Positions 25,876 through 35,891 of a stretch of DNA of 64,000 nucleotides are shown here, piece by piece; position 1 is the first letter of the stretch, and each line of letters opens with the position of its first letter. The position numbers were made by a program, and so were the translations under genes. The stretch comes from Shewanella canadensis (lineage in GTDB: Bacteria; Pseudomonadota; Gammaproteobacteria; Enterobacterales; Shewanellaceae): NCBI RefSeq assembly GCF_003966225.1, contig NZ_RXNU01000002.1, positions 186,001 to 250,000 of the forward strand. The letters run 5' to 3'. The notes under the pieces are model-generated. The model saw only the letters and a list, made by a program, of their open reading frames with translations. It did not search any database and was not told the DNA's origin.

Positions 25876-25901
25876 AAAGCGAACCATCTCTGGTTCGCTT
25901 T
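25876..25901. terminator. Terminator hairpin after gcvP
   Basis: AAAGCGAACC (25876-25885) pairs with GGTTCGCTTT (25892-25901). On the minus strand it follows the gcvP stop by about 50 bases and runs into T. Identical to the hairpin at 24882. Confidence 0.75.
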
Positions 25902-25907
25902 AATCAA

Positions 25908-25930
25908 TTCGCGGCTAAAGCCACTCCTAC
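25908..25930 (+). repeat. REP-like palindrome family A, copy 3
   Basis: One base differs from the consensus (CCACTCC instead of CCGCTCC). It lies between the gcvP stop and the terminator hairpin. Confidence 0.8.
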
Positions 25931-25950
25931 AAAAGGTTTTCTACGAAAAC

Positions 25951-28839
25951 CTATTCGTAATCTGAGATTGGTACACAAGCACAGAACAAGTTTCTGTCAC
26001 CAAACACATCATCGATACGATTAACCGTAGGCCAGAACTTGTTTAGCTTAACCGCTGCCGTTGGGAATACGGCGGTCTCACGGCTGTATGGACGTGAGTC
26101 AAACTCTGGGTCCATGATGTCAGCCAGTGTATGCGGTGCGTTGTGCAGCGGATTGTTATCCACTGGCCACTCGCCTGACTCGACGCGCGACGCTTCGCCG
26201 CGGATAGAGATCATCGCTTCGATGAATCTGTCCAGCTCAACCTTAGACTCAGATTCCGTCGGCTCAATCATTAGCGTACCCGCAACCGGGAAGCTCATGG
26301 TTGGTGCGTGGAAACCATAGTCATTCAGACGTTTAGCAATATCCATCTCGGTCACGCCCGATGACTCTTTAAGCGGACGCAAGTCGATGATGCACTCGTG
26401 TGCAACACGGTCGTTACGGCCGGTATAAAGCACAGGATAATGCTCAGACAGCTTCTTCATCACGTAATTAGCGCTTAGCAGGGCAACCTGCGTTGACTGT
26501 CTCAGCCCCTGATGACCCAATAACTTGATGTACATCCAGGTGATAGGCAAGATGCTTGCGCTGCCGTATGGCGCCGCAGAAACCGCACCATTGTTGTCAG
26601 ATTCACGACCGTGCTTAACCACAACGTGACCGGCGACAAATGGCGCTAAGTGAGCCTTAACACCGATTGGGCCCATACCGGGTCCACCGCCGCCATGTGG
26701 GATAGCGAAAGTCTTGTGCAGGTTAAGGTGAGACACATCTGCACCGATAGAGCCCGGTGTTGTCAGACCAACCTGAGCATTCATGTTAGCGCCGTCGAGG
26801 TATACCTGACCGCCATGCTGATGAATGACTTCACAGATCTCACTTACCGTCTCTTCATACACGCCGTGCGTCGATGGGTAGGTGATCATGATGCATGAAA
26901 GGTTCTCAGCCACCTCTGCCGCTTTCGCTTTGAGGTCTTCCATGTCGACGTTACCGGCCTTATCACACGCGGTAACGACAATCTTCATGCCAGCCATCTG
27001 AGCCGAGGCCGGGTTAGTACCGTGAGCAGACTGAGGGATCAGACAGACATTTCTGTGAGCATCGCCACGTGAGATGTGGTAATTCCTGATAGCCAGCAGA
27101 CCGGCATATTCGCCAGACGCACCAGAGTTGGCCTGCATACACATGGCATCATAACCTGTGATATCCACAAGCCAATCGGCGAGTTCTCCGATTAGATCGG
27201 TATAACCTTCGCTCTGATCCAGCGGGCAGAACGGGTGCATGTTACCGAACTCAGGCCAGCTGATAGGCATCATCTCAGTCGCCGCATTCAGCTTCATGGT
27301 GCATGAACCGAGTGAGATCATCGAGTGGTTCAACGCCAGATCTTTGTTTTCGAGACGCTTGATGTAACGCATCATCTCGGTTTCGCTGTGATAGCTGTTA
27401 AAGGTCGGGTGAGTCAGGATGGCATCGGTACGAACAAGCTGAGCCGGAATTGAGCTGCTGCCAGCCTTGATGATTTCGGCATCGAGTGCAGCAACATCTA
27501 ACCCATGGCCTTCACCTAAGATAACATCGAACAGCTCGGCGATATCTTCACGGAGTGTGGTTTCAGCCAGGCTGACACCTAAGATGCCATCTGAATCGAT
27601 GCGCAGGTTAAGCCCTGCAGCCACGGCGCGGGCCGTGATAGCTTTGCTGTCGGTGCTTTTTAGAGAGAGGGTATCGAACCAGGTACCGTTAACCAGCTCA
27701 ACGCCTTTTGCCGTCAGGCCAGATGCCAGAATATCGGTCAGGCGATGAATACGCTCGGCGATAATCTTAAGGCCTTGTGGGCCATGGTATACGGCATAGA
27801 ACGACGCCATGTTGGCCAGAAGTACCTGTGCGGTACAGATGTTGGAGTTCGCTTTCTCGCGGCGAATATGCTGCTCACGGGTCTGCATCGCCATACGTAG
27901 CGCGCGGTTACCGCGGGTATCTTGTGATACACCGATAATACGACCCGGCAGTGAACGCTTGTGTGCGTCACGGGTAACGAAGAATGCCGCGTGTGGACCA
28001 CCAAGTCCCATAGGTACGCCGAAACGCTGGGCACTACCGAAGACCACATCTGCGCCCATGGAGCCTGGCGACTTAAGCATCACCAGTGACATGATATCGG
28101 CGGCAACCGATACAACCGCCTTCTTGGCTTTAAGCTCGGCGAATAGTTCGGTAAAGTCGGTGATCTCACCGAAACGGTTGGTGTACTGGAACAGGGCACC
28201 AAACAGTTCGTAGTTAACCGCTTCATTTGCGGGACCGACGACAATCTCGAAACCAAAACATTCGGCGCGGGTTTTCACTACGTCCAATGTCTGTGGGAAT
28301 ACGTCATCGGCGACGAAGAAGATATTGGCTTTTTTCGCCTTAGAGACACGCTTGGCCAGTGCCATAGCTTCTGCCGCTGCGGTGGCTTCATCGAGCAGTG
28401 ATGCCGAGGCCAAATCCAGACCGGTCAGATCCATAGAGACCTGCTGGAAGTTAAGAATCGCTTCTAAACGGCCCTGGGCGATCTCTGGCTGATATGGGGT
28501 GTAAGCCGTGTACCAACCTGGATTTTCAAATACATTACGCTGAATAACTGTTGGCACTTCAGTACCGTAGTAACCCATACCGATATAGCTCTTGAAGACC
28601 TTGTTCTTGTCCGCTATTTCACGGATATAGGCCATACCTTCGGCTTCACCACACGCGCTGCCAACGGCTAAGTCACGGTTAAGGCGAATTGACTCAGGTA
28701 CGATCTGCTGTGTCAGGTCTTCTAAAGACTCTGCACCAACAAAGTTCAGCATCTCTTGCTGTTGCGCACTGTCCGGGCCAATGTGACGGCGGATAAATAG
28801 TTCGTGCTGCTCTAACTGAGTGAGGGTTTCTGTGGTCAT
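25951..28839 (-). CDS. gcvP: Glycine dehydrogenase (decarboxylating), P-protein of glycine cleavage
   Basis: A PLP enzyme that decarboxylates glycine and loads the aminomethyl group onto the lipoyl arm of GcvH. At 962 aa it has the full proteobacterial length (E. coli 957). N-terminal [12 protein letters not shown] and [20 protein letters not shown] and the C-terminal PLP site [20 protein letters not shown] (the lysine is around residue 705) are intact. It is the last gene of gcvTHP on the minus strand, 136 bases after gcvH, with a hairpin in the gap. Confidence 0.97.
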   Translation of the reverse strand: MTTETLTQLEQHELFIRRHIGPDSAQQQEMLNFVGAESLEDLTQQIVPESIRLNRDLAVGSACGEAEGMAYIREIADKNKVFKSYIGMGYYGTEVPTVIQRNVFENPGWYTAYTPYQPEIAQGRLEAILNFQQVSMDLTGLDLASASLLDEATAAAEAMALAKRVSKAKKANIFFVADDVFPQTLDVVKTRAECFGFEIVVGPANEAVNYELFGALFQYTNRFGEITDFTELFAELKAKKAVVSVAADIMSLVMLKSPGSMGADVVFGSAQRFGVPMGLGGPHAAFFVTRDAHKRSLPGRIIGVSQDTRGNRALRMAMQTREQHIRREKANSNICTAQVLLANMASFYAVYHGPQGLKIIAERIHRLTDILASGLTAKGVELVNGTWFDTLSLKSTDSKAITARAVAAGLNLRIDSDGILGVSLAETTLREDIAELFDVILGEGHGLDVAALDAEIIKAGSSSIPAQLVRTDAILTHPTFNSYHSETEMMRYIKRLENKDLALNHSMISLGSCTMKLNAATEMMPISWPEFGNMHPFCPLDQSEGYTDLIGELADWLVDITGYDAMCMQANSGASGEYAGLLAIRNYHISRGDAHRNVCLIPQSAHGTNPASAQMAGMKIVVTACDKAGNVDMEDLKAKAAEVAENLSCIMITYPSTHGVYEETVSEICEVIHQHGGQVYLDGANMNAQVGLTTPGSIGADVSHLNLHKTFAIPHGGGGPGMGPIGVKAHLAPFVAGHVVVKHGRESDNNGAVSAAPYGSASILPITWMYIKLLGHQGLRQSTQVALLSANYVMKKLSEHYPVLYTGRNDRVAHECIIDLRPLKESSGVTEMDIAKRLNDYGFHAPTMSFPVAGTLMIEPTESESKVELDRFIEAMISIRGEASRVESGEWPVDNNPLHNAPHTLADIMDPEFDSRPYSRETAVFPTAAVKLNKFWPTVNRIDDVFGDRNLFCACVPISDYE

Positions 28840-28931
28840 GATAACCTGGTTCCATTTTTGCCGATATCCAACCTGTAGGGGGCGGAGTTACCGGTCTCAT
28901 TTTTGATTTAGGATGTATGGCTATAACGAAC

Positions 28932-28960
28932 AAAGCCTCAATCTAAGAGAGTGAGGCTTT
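28932..28960 (-). terminator. Intercistronic hairpin between gcvH and gcvP
   Basis: AAAGCCTCA (28932-28940) and TGAGGCTTT (28952-28960) form a 9-bp stem. On the minus strand only a weak T-rich stretch follows, so it may act as a partial terminator or mRNA 3' stabiliser that sets gcvP below gcvH. Confidence 0.5.
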
Positions 28961-28975
28961 GTTTTCAATCAAGGC

Positions 28976-29365
28976 TTATTCTTCGTCGATAACGGCTTGA
29001 TAGCCTTCGGCATCGAGCAAGTTGTCGATCTCTGCAACATCGCTAGGCATGACGCGGAAGAACCAGCCGTCACCGAATGCATCGCTGTTGACCAGCTCTG
29101 GAGAATCTTCAAGCGCTTCGTTAATGGCAAGTACTTCACCCGATATTGGCGCGTAGATGTCTGATGCGGCTTTTACTGATTCTGCAACGGCACAATCTTC
29201 AGCGGCACTCACGGTATCACCAACTTCAGGAAGCTCAATGAATACCATGTCGCCCAAAAGCTCTTGTGCGTGTTCACTGATACCCACGGTATAGCTACCG
29301 TCTTCCTCTTTACGGATCCATTCGTGAGAAGAAGCGTATTTTAATTCAGTTGGAATGTTGCTCAT
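28976..29365 (-). CDS. gcvH: Glycine cleavage system H protein
   Basis: The lipoyl carrier that shuttles the aminomethyl group among the P, T and L proteins. 129 aa; the lipoylation lysine is Lys65 in [21 protein letters not shown] and [12 protein letters not shown] are typical. AAGGA nine bases before the ATG. Middle gene of gcvTHP. Confidence 0.96.
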   Translation of the reverse strand: MSNIPTELKYASSHEWIRKEEDGSYTVGISEHAQELLGDMVFIELPEVGDTVSAAEDCAVAESVKAASDIYAPISGEVLAINEALEDSPELVNSDAFGDGWFFRVMPSDVAEIDNLLDAEGYQAVIDEE

Positions 29366-29525
29366 TATTGTTAATCCTTATTCCGAGATCTAAATTTTAT
29401 TGATAAGACAATATACTGATTTTTCGTTCGAATTAGCAGGTGTTTCATTCAAGTTTCAAGAGCTTGCGCACACTTGATGTGCATCGAAGACCACAGGCAA
29501 CAAAAAACAACCACCACTAACTCTA

Positions 29526-30620
29526 TTAAAAGGCTTGTTTACCGTTGCGTACGAAGCTTGGGGCAACTACTTTAACAGAGACACGCTTCTTGCGCATTTC
29601 GACTTCAGCAGTATCACCTATGCTTCTCGGCACGCGGGCCATCGCAATAGAGTAGCCCAATGTCGGCGAGAATGTACCACTGGTAATGGTGCCCTGCTGC
29701 TCAACGCCTTCGCTATCGGTGAAAAATACCGACATGCCCGAACGGATCACACCTTTGGCTTCCATGATAAGGCCAACCATCTTCTCGGTACCGGCGGCTT
29801 TAATCGCGGTCAGTGCTTCACGGCCGTTAAAGTCACGGTCCTGTGGCTCCCACGCAATGGTCCAGCCCATGTTGGCCGCTAACGGGTTAACCGTTTCGTC
29901 CATATCCAGACCGTATAGGTTCATACCAGCTTCTAAACGCAGGGTATCACGGGCACCTAGTCCACAGGGCTTAACACCGGCTTCTAAAAGACCTTGCCAT
30001 AGCGCTTCGGCTTCGGCTTCAGGCACGATGATTTCGTAACCCGTTTCGCCGGTGTAACCTGTCGTCGCGATAAACAGAGAGTCGGCTTGAACACCAAAAA
30101 ATGGCTTCATCCCTTCGACAGCAGCGTTTTGGTCAGCGTTAAAAACCATGGCCGCTTTCGCTTTGGCGTTAGGTCCTTGAACGGCGATCATCGCTAACTC
30201 TGGGCGTTCGGTGATTGCAACGTCGAAGCCTTTAACCTGCTCGGCAATCCAGGCTAAGTCTTTTTCACGGGTGGCAGAGTTAACTACGACACGGTAATGG
30301 GTATCGGTAAGATAATAGGTGATCAGGTCGTCAATCACGCCAGCATTATGGTCCAGCATACCGCCGTATAGCGCCTTACCGGGAACCTTAAGCTTAGCGA
30401 CATCGTTCGCTAATAATTTACGTAGGAAAGCACAAGCATCAGTGCCGGTCACATCGACAACGGTCATGTGTGACACGTCAAACATACCGGCATCTTGACG
30501 AACGGCGTTATGTTCTTCGATCTGTGAACCATAGTTAAGAGGCATATCCCAACCATGGAAATCGACCATCTTGGCGTCAGATTCCAAGTGCTTGTTAAAG
30601 AGTACTGTTTTATTAGCCAT
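29526..30620 (-). CDS. gcvT: Aminomethyltransferase, T protein of glycine cleavage
   Basis: Transfers the methylene group from GcvH to tetrahydrofolate, releasing ammonia. 364 aa; shows [32 protein letters not shown], and [15 protein letters not shown] with the [13 protein letters not shown] folate-site segment. First gene of the operon, AGAG six bases before ATG. Its 5' leader (30621-30920) is long and structured. Confidence 0.96.
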   Translation of the reverse strand: MANKTVLFNKHLESDAKMVDFHGWDMPLNYGSQIEEHNAVRQDAGMFDVSHMTVVDVTGTDACAFLRKLLANDVAKLKVPGKALYGGMLDHNAGVIDDLITYYLTDTHYRVVVNSATREKDLAWIAEQVKGFDVAITERPELAMIAVQGPNAKAKAAMVFNADQNAAVEGMKPFFGVQADSLFIATTGYTGETGYEIIVPEAEAEALWQGLLEAGVKPCGLGARDTLRLEAGMNLYGLDMDETVNPLAANMGWTIAWEPQDRDFNGREALTAIKAAGTEKMVGLIMEAKGVIRSGMSVFFTDSEGVEQQGTITSGTFSPTLGYSIAMARVPRSIGDTAEVEMRKKRVSVKVVAPSFVRNGKQAF

Positions 30621-30639
30621 TATTATCTCTTCTTTGTAG

Positions 30640-30695
30640 CCCTTTTCGGGTCTTTGCCTGGCGTAGGGAACTCACTGCCAGGATGTGATTGCAAA
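30640..30695 (-). promoter_or_regulatory. Structured leader of gcvT, unknown type
   Basis: Within 70 bases of the gcvT start there is GCCAGG/CCTGGC (30657-30662 with 30677-30682), enclosed by TTTGC/GCAAA (30653-30657 with 30691-30695), and a small CCC/GGG hairpin at 30640-30650. I looked for glycine riboswitch core sequences and did not find them. It may be an attenuator or simply a stable UTR. The rest of 30696-30930 shows no gene. Confidence 0.3.
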
Positions 30696-30930
30696 GATAG
30701 AACTTACATCTATTGCGTTAAATAGCATCAAAGTCATGTATCAAAATGCGGCGAAATTATACCCTGAGTCACAGTTTTGTATACAAGAGAATTTTCTAAT
30801 CCGAACGATTAAACCATTACTTTTTCTCATGTTAAGCATGTAGTTTTTTTACATGCACTGAGACGCTTTCAAATAAAGCCATAACAACTTACTGAAAAAA
30901 TTGGATTATTAATCCTATCCTACAAAATTA

Positions 30931-32145
30931 CTATTCTGCTTTACAGAGTTTGGGCAGGCTGCTTTTATTACCCATCGCCTGTTGCATAAACAGTGTTTTC
31001 ACAGGAGAAATATTATCGACCAAATTCAGGCCGAAATCGCGCAGGGCTTTCTTCACCGGATTGCTCCCTTCGAAGAGGCGTTTAAAGCCCTCCATTGCAG
31101 TGATCATCTCCAGGGCGTCGGCCTTTCTCCAACGCTCTAACGCGCGCAGATTGCCATAATCGCCGATATCTTTACCATCGAGTTTTAGCTCGCCGATAGT
31201 CTCAATAATGGCTGCCGCATCCAGGAAGCCTAAGTTGACCCCCTGCCCCGCCAATGGGTGAATGGTGTGCGCCGCATCGCCGGCCAGTAACAGACGATGA
31301 CGGGCAAAGTGACGGGCATAACGCATTCTGAGCGGGAATGCTTGAGGCTCCCCTTCTAAGTGGCACATGCCCATACGGCCATCGAACTCGGCGGTAAGTG
31401 TACGCTCAAACTCCTGCTTGTCGGCGTCGAGCAGTTTTTTAGCCTTTGCAGGCGGCACTGACCAGACGATAGAGCAGAGGTTGGACTCATACATAGGCAA
31501 GAAGGCTAATGGCCCTTCATCCAGAAAGACCTGTCTTGCGGTGTCTAAATGCGGGATCTCGGTGCGTATACTGGCAACGATGGCGTGATGGCCATAGTCC
31601 CAGAACGTCATCGGAATTTTACACTGTTCACGTACCCAGGAGTTAGCACCGTCAGCGCCTATCACCAATGCGGCACTAAGGTTGTCGCCGTTGTCCAGCG
31701 TTAACCAGGCTTCACGCTCACCGAAAGCAATTTTCTCCAGGCGGTGATTCTCGAGGTGGGTAATTTCGTCAAACTCGGCCGCTCTTTTCGCCAAGGCAAA
31801 ACTGATGTTGTCATTTTCGATGATGCTGCCAAGGTGCTGCTCGCTGAGTGAGTGAGCATCGAAACCGATTTTCCCCAAGCTATCCTTATCCCACACCTCC
31901 ATCTTTTGATAGGGGCTGAGACGTTCATTGTCCAGGTAGCTCCAGGCCCCCAAATTTTGCAGTAATCGCTGGCTGGCCTTGTTGATGGCACTGACCCTAA
32001 GTCTGGCTTCGCCCGAGACGACATGAGTTTCGCCCGCATCGATAACCACGACCCGCAACTCTTCCATTGCCAGCCCGATAGCGGTAGCCAGCCCGACCAT
32101 TCCTCCGCCGATAATGGCGACATCATAGGTTTGTGTACTCAACAT
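30931..32145 (-). CDS. ubiI: 2-octaprenylphenol hydroxylase-type FAD monooxygenase UbiI
   Basis: A class A flavoprotein monooxygenase that hydroxylates C5 of the ubiquinone ring precursor. 404 aa with the FAD-binding dinucleotide motif VAIIGGGMVGLATAIGLA at residues 9-26, the central VIGADGANSWVRE, and the second FAD motif LLLAGDAAHTIHPLAGQGVNLGF (given in pieces LLLAGDAAHTIHPLAGQG, VNLGF). AAGGA precedes the ATG. It lies downstream of ubiH and 310 bases before gcvT, the same order as in E. coli. Confidence 0.9.
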   Translation of the reverse strand: MLSTQTYDVAIIGGGMVGLATAIGLAMEELRVVVIDAGETHVVSGEARLRVSAINKASQRLLQNLGAWSYLDNERLSPYQKMEVWDKDSLGKIGFDAHSLSEQHLGSIIENDNISFALAKRAAEFDEITHLENHRLEKIAFGEREAWLTLDNGDNLSAALVIGADGANSWVREQCKIPMTFWDYGHHAIVASIRTEIPHLDTARQVFLDEGPLAFLPMYESNLCSIVWSVPPAKAKKLLDADKQEFERTLTAEFDGRMGMCHLEGEPQAFPLRMRYARHFARHRLLLAGDAAHTIHPLAGQGVNLGFLDAAAIIETIGELKLDGKDIGDYGNLRALERWRKADALEMITAMEGFKRLFEGSNPVKKALRDFGLNLVDNISPVKTLFMQQAMGNKSSLPKLCKAE

Positions 32146-32233
32146 TTAACCATCCTTAAAAGTAAATACTTATGATTCTGCAAAACTTGCGCTCAAAACT
32201 TATAGTCAAAGCTAATGTTTAAAGCTTTAGCGA

Positions 32234-33496
32234 TTATGATCGCCACCCCATCGCACTACGCGCAATAGGCGTCTTCAGTGGCGGCAGCCATGACAATAAC
32301 CTCAATGCCAGGCTGCGCCCTGCAACGAGCGGCCAATAGTCGTTAGAGAAGCCTCGAACCAGAAACTCAATATTTGTCATGGTTGTGCTTCGATCAGCTT
32401 CCCGGCTTTGCAGATATTGATGAGTCACTTGAGCGCTGCCAAGGTCCAGCTCATCGACAGTTTCGCTCTCTATGGTCTGCTTTAGTACTTCGAGTAAGCT
32501 CACCAGATCTCTCAGACCTAAGTTAAACCCCTGACCGGCAATGGGATGCAGTGTCTGGGCCGCATTACCGATAAAGACGGTACGGTGGTAGATAGGTCTG
32601 GGCATGTGCGAAAGTAACAAGGGATAAGAGTGGCGCTCGCCAATACCGGTAAACTGACCGGCGCGATAGCCAAATGCCTGCTGCAATTCGGCTAGGAACT
32701 CGGCCTTAGGCACTGACAATAAACGCTCGGCATCATCGGGCCTCAGTGCCCACACCAAGGAGACCCTGTTGACCCCTTTAGACTTGGCCATGGGCAGAAT
32801 AGCCAGAGGACCGGAATCTGTAAATCGCTCGAATGCCCAGTTTTCATGGGCCTTGCCCGTTTTTTCATTGGCAACTTCGACATTAGCAATGACCGCAACC
32901 TGATCGAAATCGACCTGTTCGAGAGGCTGTTTAAATGCCTGTCTGACTTTGGAGTTAACCCCATCGGCAGCCACCAACAGTGATGTACTCAATTGGGTGC
33001 CATCATCGAGTGTCAGCAACTGCGCGTTAGCTTGCGCCTCAACCGAAGCAAGTTTAGCCGGACAATAGAGTTCAATATCGGTGTCTGCTATCTGCTTAAA
33101 CAGCACCTTACCCACCTGCTCGAGTTCGATAACCTGACCCAGATGCTTTAGGTAAAAATCATCTGCATTGAGCTCGGTCATGCCAAAGTGACCGCGATCT
33201 GAGATATGAATGTTCTCTATCGGGGTGCCGAGATGGGCTATCTTTGGCCAAATTCCGAGTCGATTCAGCTCGAAGATAGAGCCGTGGGCGACAGCAATTG
33301 AACGCGCATCGAAACCAGGATGATTGTCATCGGGGCGATGAGCCTCGATAAGGGCAATCTTGAGTGGTCTTCGAAGGTCTTTAGCCAATTTTCTTAACCC
33401 TAAGGCCAAGGTGGCCCCGGCCATCGCACCGCCAACAATGGCGACATCGACAACATTAATTGTTTGGCAGGTATCTTGTTCAGTTTGAGCTTTCAT
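32234..33496 (-). CDS. ubiH: 2-octaprenyl-6-methoxyphenol hydroxylase UbiH
   Basis: A paralogue of UbiI acting at C1 of the ubiquinone precursor. 420 aa; FAD motif VDVAIVGGAMAGATLALGLR near residues 16-35 (Ala replaces the third Gly of GxGxxG, as in other UbiH), FDARSIAVAHGS, LVAADGVNSKVR, and FIGNAAQTLHPIAGQGFNLG. The N-terminal 14 residues are polar. 88 bases separate it from ubiI. The gene that lies upstream in E. coli, pepP, is not here: ygfB follows directly. Confidence 0.9.
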   Translation of the reverse strand: MKAQTEQDTCQTINVVDVAIVGGAMAGATLALGLRKLAKDLRRPLKIALIEAHRPDDNHPGFDARSIAVAHGSIFELNRLGIWPKIAHLGTPIENIHISDRGHFGMTELNADDFYLKHLGQVIELEQVGKVLFKQIADTDIELYCPAKLASVEAQANAQLLTLDDGTQLSTSLLVAADGVNSKVRQAFKQPLEQVDFDQVAVIANVEVANEKTGKAHENWAFERFTDSGPLAILPMAKSKGVNRVSLVWALRPDDAERLLSVPKAEFLAELQQAFGYRAGQFTGIGERHSYPLLLSHMPRPIYHRTVFIGNAAQTLHPIAGQGFNLGLRDLVSLLEVLKQTIESETVDELDLGSAQVTHQYLQSREADRSTTMTNIEFLVRGFSNDYWPLVAGRSLALRLLSWLPPLKTPIARSAMGWRS

Positions 33497-33631
33497 TAAG
33501 GTTCTCTACTACACCAAAGCTTCTTATCCGGCATAACGTCTGAGTCACAAACGCTGTGCCGAAACTCGATAAGAGATAGATTTTTGTGTGTCGCGACTAT
33601 TTGCTTATAGCCTATCGACTACCAACTGTTA

Positions 33632-34198
33632 TTAGTGAATAACACCCGCTTCTTGCTCTGAGGGCTCAGGGCCAAACTCTGAATAGCAGAGCAAGGCAGC
33701 CATCTTAGAAAATTCCGTCAGCTCCATGTACGCTGACTCAGACTCGTCATCATCGCCAACATCAAATTCCACCAACGCAATTTCAGCAAGATCTTTAATA
33801 ACCTCTTGCACATCACTCGACGCTTTATTCAGCTTGGGCTGAACCATGGCAATACCGGTCAGGAAGCTTTGCACCCATAGAGAAAGCGCCTCGACACGTT
33901 TAGCTAAGGGCTCCTCCTCTTCAGGAAGCATAGGCGTAAATCCAAAATCGGGATCAGACAATCTTGCCAGGGTATCCTGATAGAGCTCATCGATCAGTTG
34001 TTGCAGTGCATCCGGCAGGGGCAGACCATCATTCATCAGCTCCAAAAATGTACTATTCCATGCCTTTTTTGATTGCTCGACACCACCACAAATCAAGCCC
34101 ACAAGCGCGCCATGTACTTCACCCGGCTGCTGACCAATTTCTGCCGCGTCGAGTGCTGCCATTAAGTTGTCTATACGTAAAGAGGGAGGGGTAGCCAT
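33632..34198 (-). CDS. ygfB: UPF0149 family protein YgfB
   Basis: A 188-aa acidic helical protein of the YecA/YgfB family. EVHGALVGLICGG at about residues 25-37 and ALSLWVQSFLTGIAMVQ in the middle are the hallmarks. Function is unsettled; in Pseudomonas a homologue affects gene expression and antibiotic response. ATG 34198 chosen by the family N-terminus. Head of the ygfB-ubiH-ubiI group and divergent from zapA across the tandem array. Confidence 0.85.
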   Translation of the reverse strand: MATPPSLRIDNLMAALDAAEIGQQPGEVHGALVGLICGGVEQSKKAWNSTFLELMNDGLPLPDALQQLIDELYQDTLARLSDPDFGFTPMLPEEEEPLAKRVEALSLWVQSFLTGIAMVQPKLNKASSDVQEVIKDLAEIALVEFDVGDDDESESAYMELTEFSKMAALLCYSEFGPEPSEQEAGVIH

Positions 34199-34346
34199 AA
34201 CTGTGTCCGAAAGCAAAATATACTGGTATACATGCTAGCAGAAGTGACACGTTCAACCAAGAAAAGCGATGCACAACACCGACATCTAAGCCTTTATGTA
34301 TGGTTTTCGGGTTGAATAAGGTGGGAAGTTTCGAAAGCCCCCCTTC

Positions 34347-34375
34347 CTGTCACTCTGAACTTGTTTCAGAATCCA
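34347..34375 (-). repeat. Dispersed repeat family D, inverted copy
   Basis: Reads on the minus strand as GGATTCTGAAACAAGTTC followed by AGAGTGACAGG. Other members are at 35806, 39998 and 51885, each shortly before a REP family A copy, as here. Confidence 0.55.
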
Positions 34376-34395
34376 ACAAAAGCAACGAGAGAACA

Positions 34396-34447
34396 TTCGC
34401 GGCTAAAGCCACTCCTACATCATTCGCGGCTAAAGCCGCTCCTACAT
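34396..34447 (+). repeat. REP-like palindrome family A, copies 4 and 5 in tandem
   Basis: Two copies 27 bases apart, 34396-34420 (with CCACTCC) and 34423-34447 (consensus), separated by two bases. They directly precede the 89-bp array. Confidence 0.88.
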
Positions 34448-34494
34448 ATATAGCTCATGCCACCTGCTCTTTGCCCTTTATTCATGCGCTATTT

Positions 34495-34866
34495 GGTTAT
34501 CTAAACAAACGGTTTTGGTGCTAGCCAATCAGGGGCATCTTAGCGAGTTCCTCATGGATTTTGGGCGTTATTCATCCTGCTTTGGTTATCTAAACAAACG
34601 GTTTTGGTGCTAGCCAATCAGGGGCATCTTAGCGAGTTACTCATGGATTTTGGGCGTTATTCATCCTGCTTTGGTTATCTAAACAAACGGTTTTGGTGCT
34701 AGCCAATCAGGGGCATCTTAGCGAGTTCCTCATGGATTTTGGGCGTTATTCATCCTGCTTTGGTTATCTAAACAAACGGTTTTGATGCTAGCCAATCTGG
34801 GGCATCTTAGCGAGTTCCTCATGGATTTTGGGCGTTATTCATCCTGCTTTGGTTATCTAAACAACA
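34495..34866 (+). repeat. 89-bp tandem repeat, four full units plus a partial fifth
   Basis: Units start with GGTTATCTAAACAAACGG at 34495, 34584, 34673 and 34762, and a partial unit starts at 34851. Units 1 and 3 are identical, unit 2 differs at one base and unit 4 at two. 89 is not a multiple of 3 and no long frame crosses the array, so it is non-coding. Each unit has the small dyad TTGGTGCTAGCCAA. It fills the space between ygfB and zapA. Confidence 0.95.
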
Positions 34867-34967
34867 TTTAATCTAATCTTGGGCATCTTAGCGCTTACTC
34901 ATGTTGCACTTTGCCATGCAGACCGATATAGTCCGCTCAAGAGCCAGAAGAAAGGACCCTTTGCGTC

Positions 34968-35276
34968 ATGAGTAGCCACGCTATTGAAATTAGCTTGTTA
35001 GGCCGTACATACTCCATCGCTTGCCCGCAAGGACAAGAGGAAGCATTGCAGCACGTGGCACAAAACCTCGAACAACAGTTGAGTTCATTGAAAAACCGAA
35101 CCAACAATTTGAGTCGCGAAGAAATTGCCATTATGGCAGCCCTGAATATCGGTTATGAGTTGTTGGAAGAACAGCAAAAAAATCAAGATTATATTAAGCA
35201 AATGGATGATAAAATCGGTTTGCTTCAGTCGACTTTAGAGAACGCACTCGTTGAGCGTTCGACAAAAGACGATTAA
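34968..35276 (+). CDS. zapA: Cell division protein ZapA
   Basis: Binds FtsZ and promotes Z-ring bundling in the cytoplasm. 102 aa: an N-terminal globular part (EISLLGRTYSIACPQGQEEAL) and a C-terminal coiled coil (about residues 45-100) rich in Glu, Gln and Leu. AAGGA lies about 12 bases before the ATG. Followed by 6S RNA and, further on, ygfA, the conserved gammaproteobacterial order. Confidence 0.92.
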   Translation: MSSHAIEISLLGRTYSIACPQGQEEALQHVAQNLEQQLSSLKNRTNNLSREEIAIMAALNIGYELLEEQQKNQDYIKQMDDKIGLLQSTLENALVERSTKDD

Positions 35277-35280
35277 ACTG

Positions 35281-35326
35281 TAGTTAGAGATAGAAGTTAG
35301 CGACTATAGTTAGAGATAGAAGTTAG
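35281..35326 (+). repeat. 20-bp direct repeat between zapA and ssrS
   Basis: TAGTTAGAGATAGAAGTTAG at 35281-35300 and again at 35307-35326, with a looser third version following (AGTTAGAGACAGAATTTGAG). Non-coding. Confidence 0.8.
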
Positions 35327-35471
35327 AGACAGAATTTGAGACAGAGTTCTGGAATTTGTTTTCTGGAATGAGTTAAAGATAAGATTTTAATCAGTGTCCA
35401 TTTATTGTGTTACCCCTTTACGGGCGTGACGCTTAGCTAAGAAAGAATTAGTTAACAAGATGGACCTGATA

Positions 35472-35665
35472 ACCAGTTTTGCTCCCTGGGATTCGCGTCA
35501 GCCGGCAATGTCCCTGTGCCGATATCTACAAAACCCAGGGTGAATGTTTTATTGACATTGTGCATGCTCGGCTCGTATCGAGAAGCCTTAGGAGATAATC
35601 ATTTACCCGCCTTGAACTACGGTTCAAGGGCTACGTTGGCAACGGTTTTTTGGGGAGCAATTTAT
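35472..35665 (+). ncRNA. ssrS: 6S RNA
   Basis: A regulator that binds the sigma-70 RNA polymerase holoenzyme in stationary phase. It matches the E. coli molecule in conserved blocks: GTCCCTGTGCCGATAT, then CATGCTCGG and CGAGAAGCCTTA, then CCTTGAAC...GGTTCAAGGGCTAC near the 3' side. The closing stem TTGCTCCC (35479-35486) pairs with GGGGAGCAA (35652-35660). Position directly after zapA is the usual one. Ends are approximate. Confidence 0.92.
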
Positions 35666-35718
35666 TAAAGAAGGTTCTAGGACCTAGGTTCGAGTCACAA
35701 GATTCGAGCAACAAACCA

Positions 35719-35747
35719 GCCATCACCTAACCGTGATGGCTTTTTTG
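35719..35747 (+). terminator. Rho-independent terminator downstream of ssrS
   Basis: GCCATCAC (35719-35726) pairs with GTGATGGC (35733-35740), followed by six T. About 55 bases past the mature 6S 3' end; likely terminates the precursor. Confidence 0.88.
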
Positions 35748-35805
35748 TATCTGGAGTTTTATCGAGCTATTACAATCTGTGAAGTATTCAAACAGCAGAG
35801 GCATT

Positions 35806-35891
35806 GATCCTGCTCTTTACAAAGAATGAGTTAAGAATGATGAGCAAAGCTCATGGTTATTAAGCCTTCGCGGCTAAAGCCGCTCCTACAT
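35806..35891 (+). repeat. Composite repeat: family D followed by REP-like family A copy 6
   Basis: GATCCTGCTCTTTACAAAGA at 35806-35825 continues into ATGAGTT, and a family A palindrome follows at 35867-35891. The same pair occurs at 39998-40100. Confidence 0.75.

Noticed and set aside
30640-30690. Plus-strand GCGTAGGGA resembling the 3' end of a TPP riboswitch
   Set aside because: No THI-box or other conserved part precedes it, and it faces away from gcvT with no thiamine gene on the plus strand.
30621-30930. Glycine riboswitch before gcvT
   Set aside because: Looked for the conserved aptamer segments on the minus strand and found none.
34300-34524. 74-codon frame over the REP copies and the start of the tandem array
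   Set aside because: Composed of repeat sequence, no ribosome binding site; the 89-bp period breaks the frame.
34495-34866. CRISPR array
   Set aside because: Units are fully repeated over 89 bp without unique spacers, and there are no cas genes.
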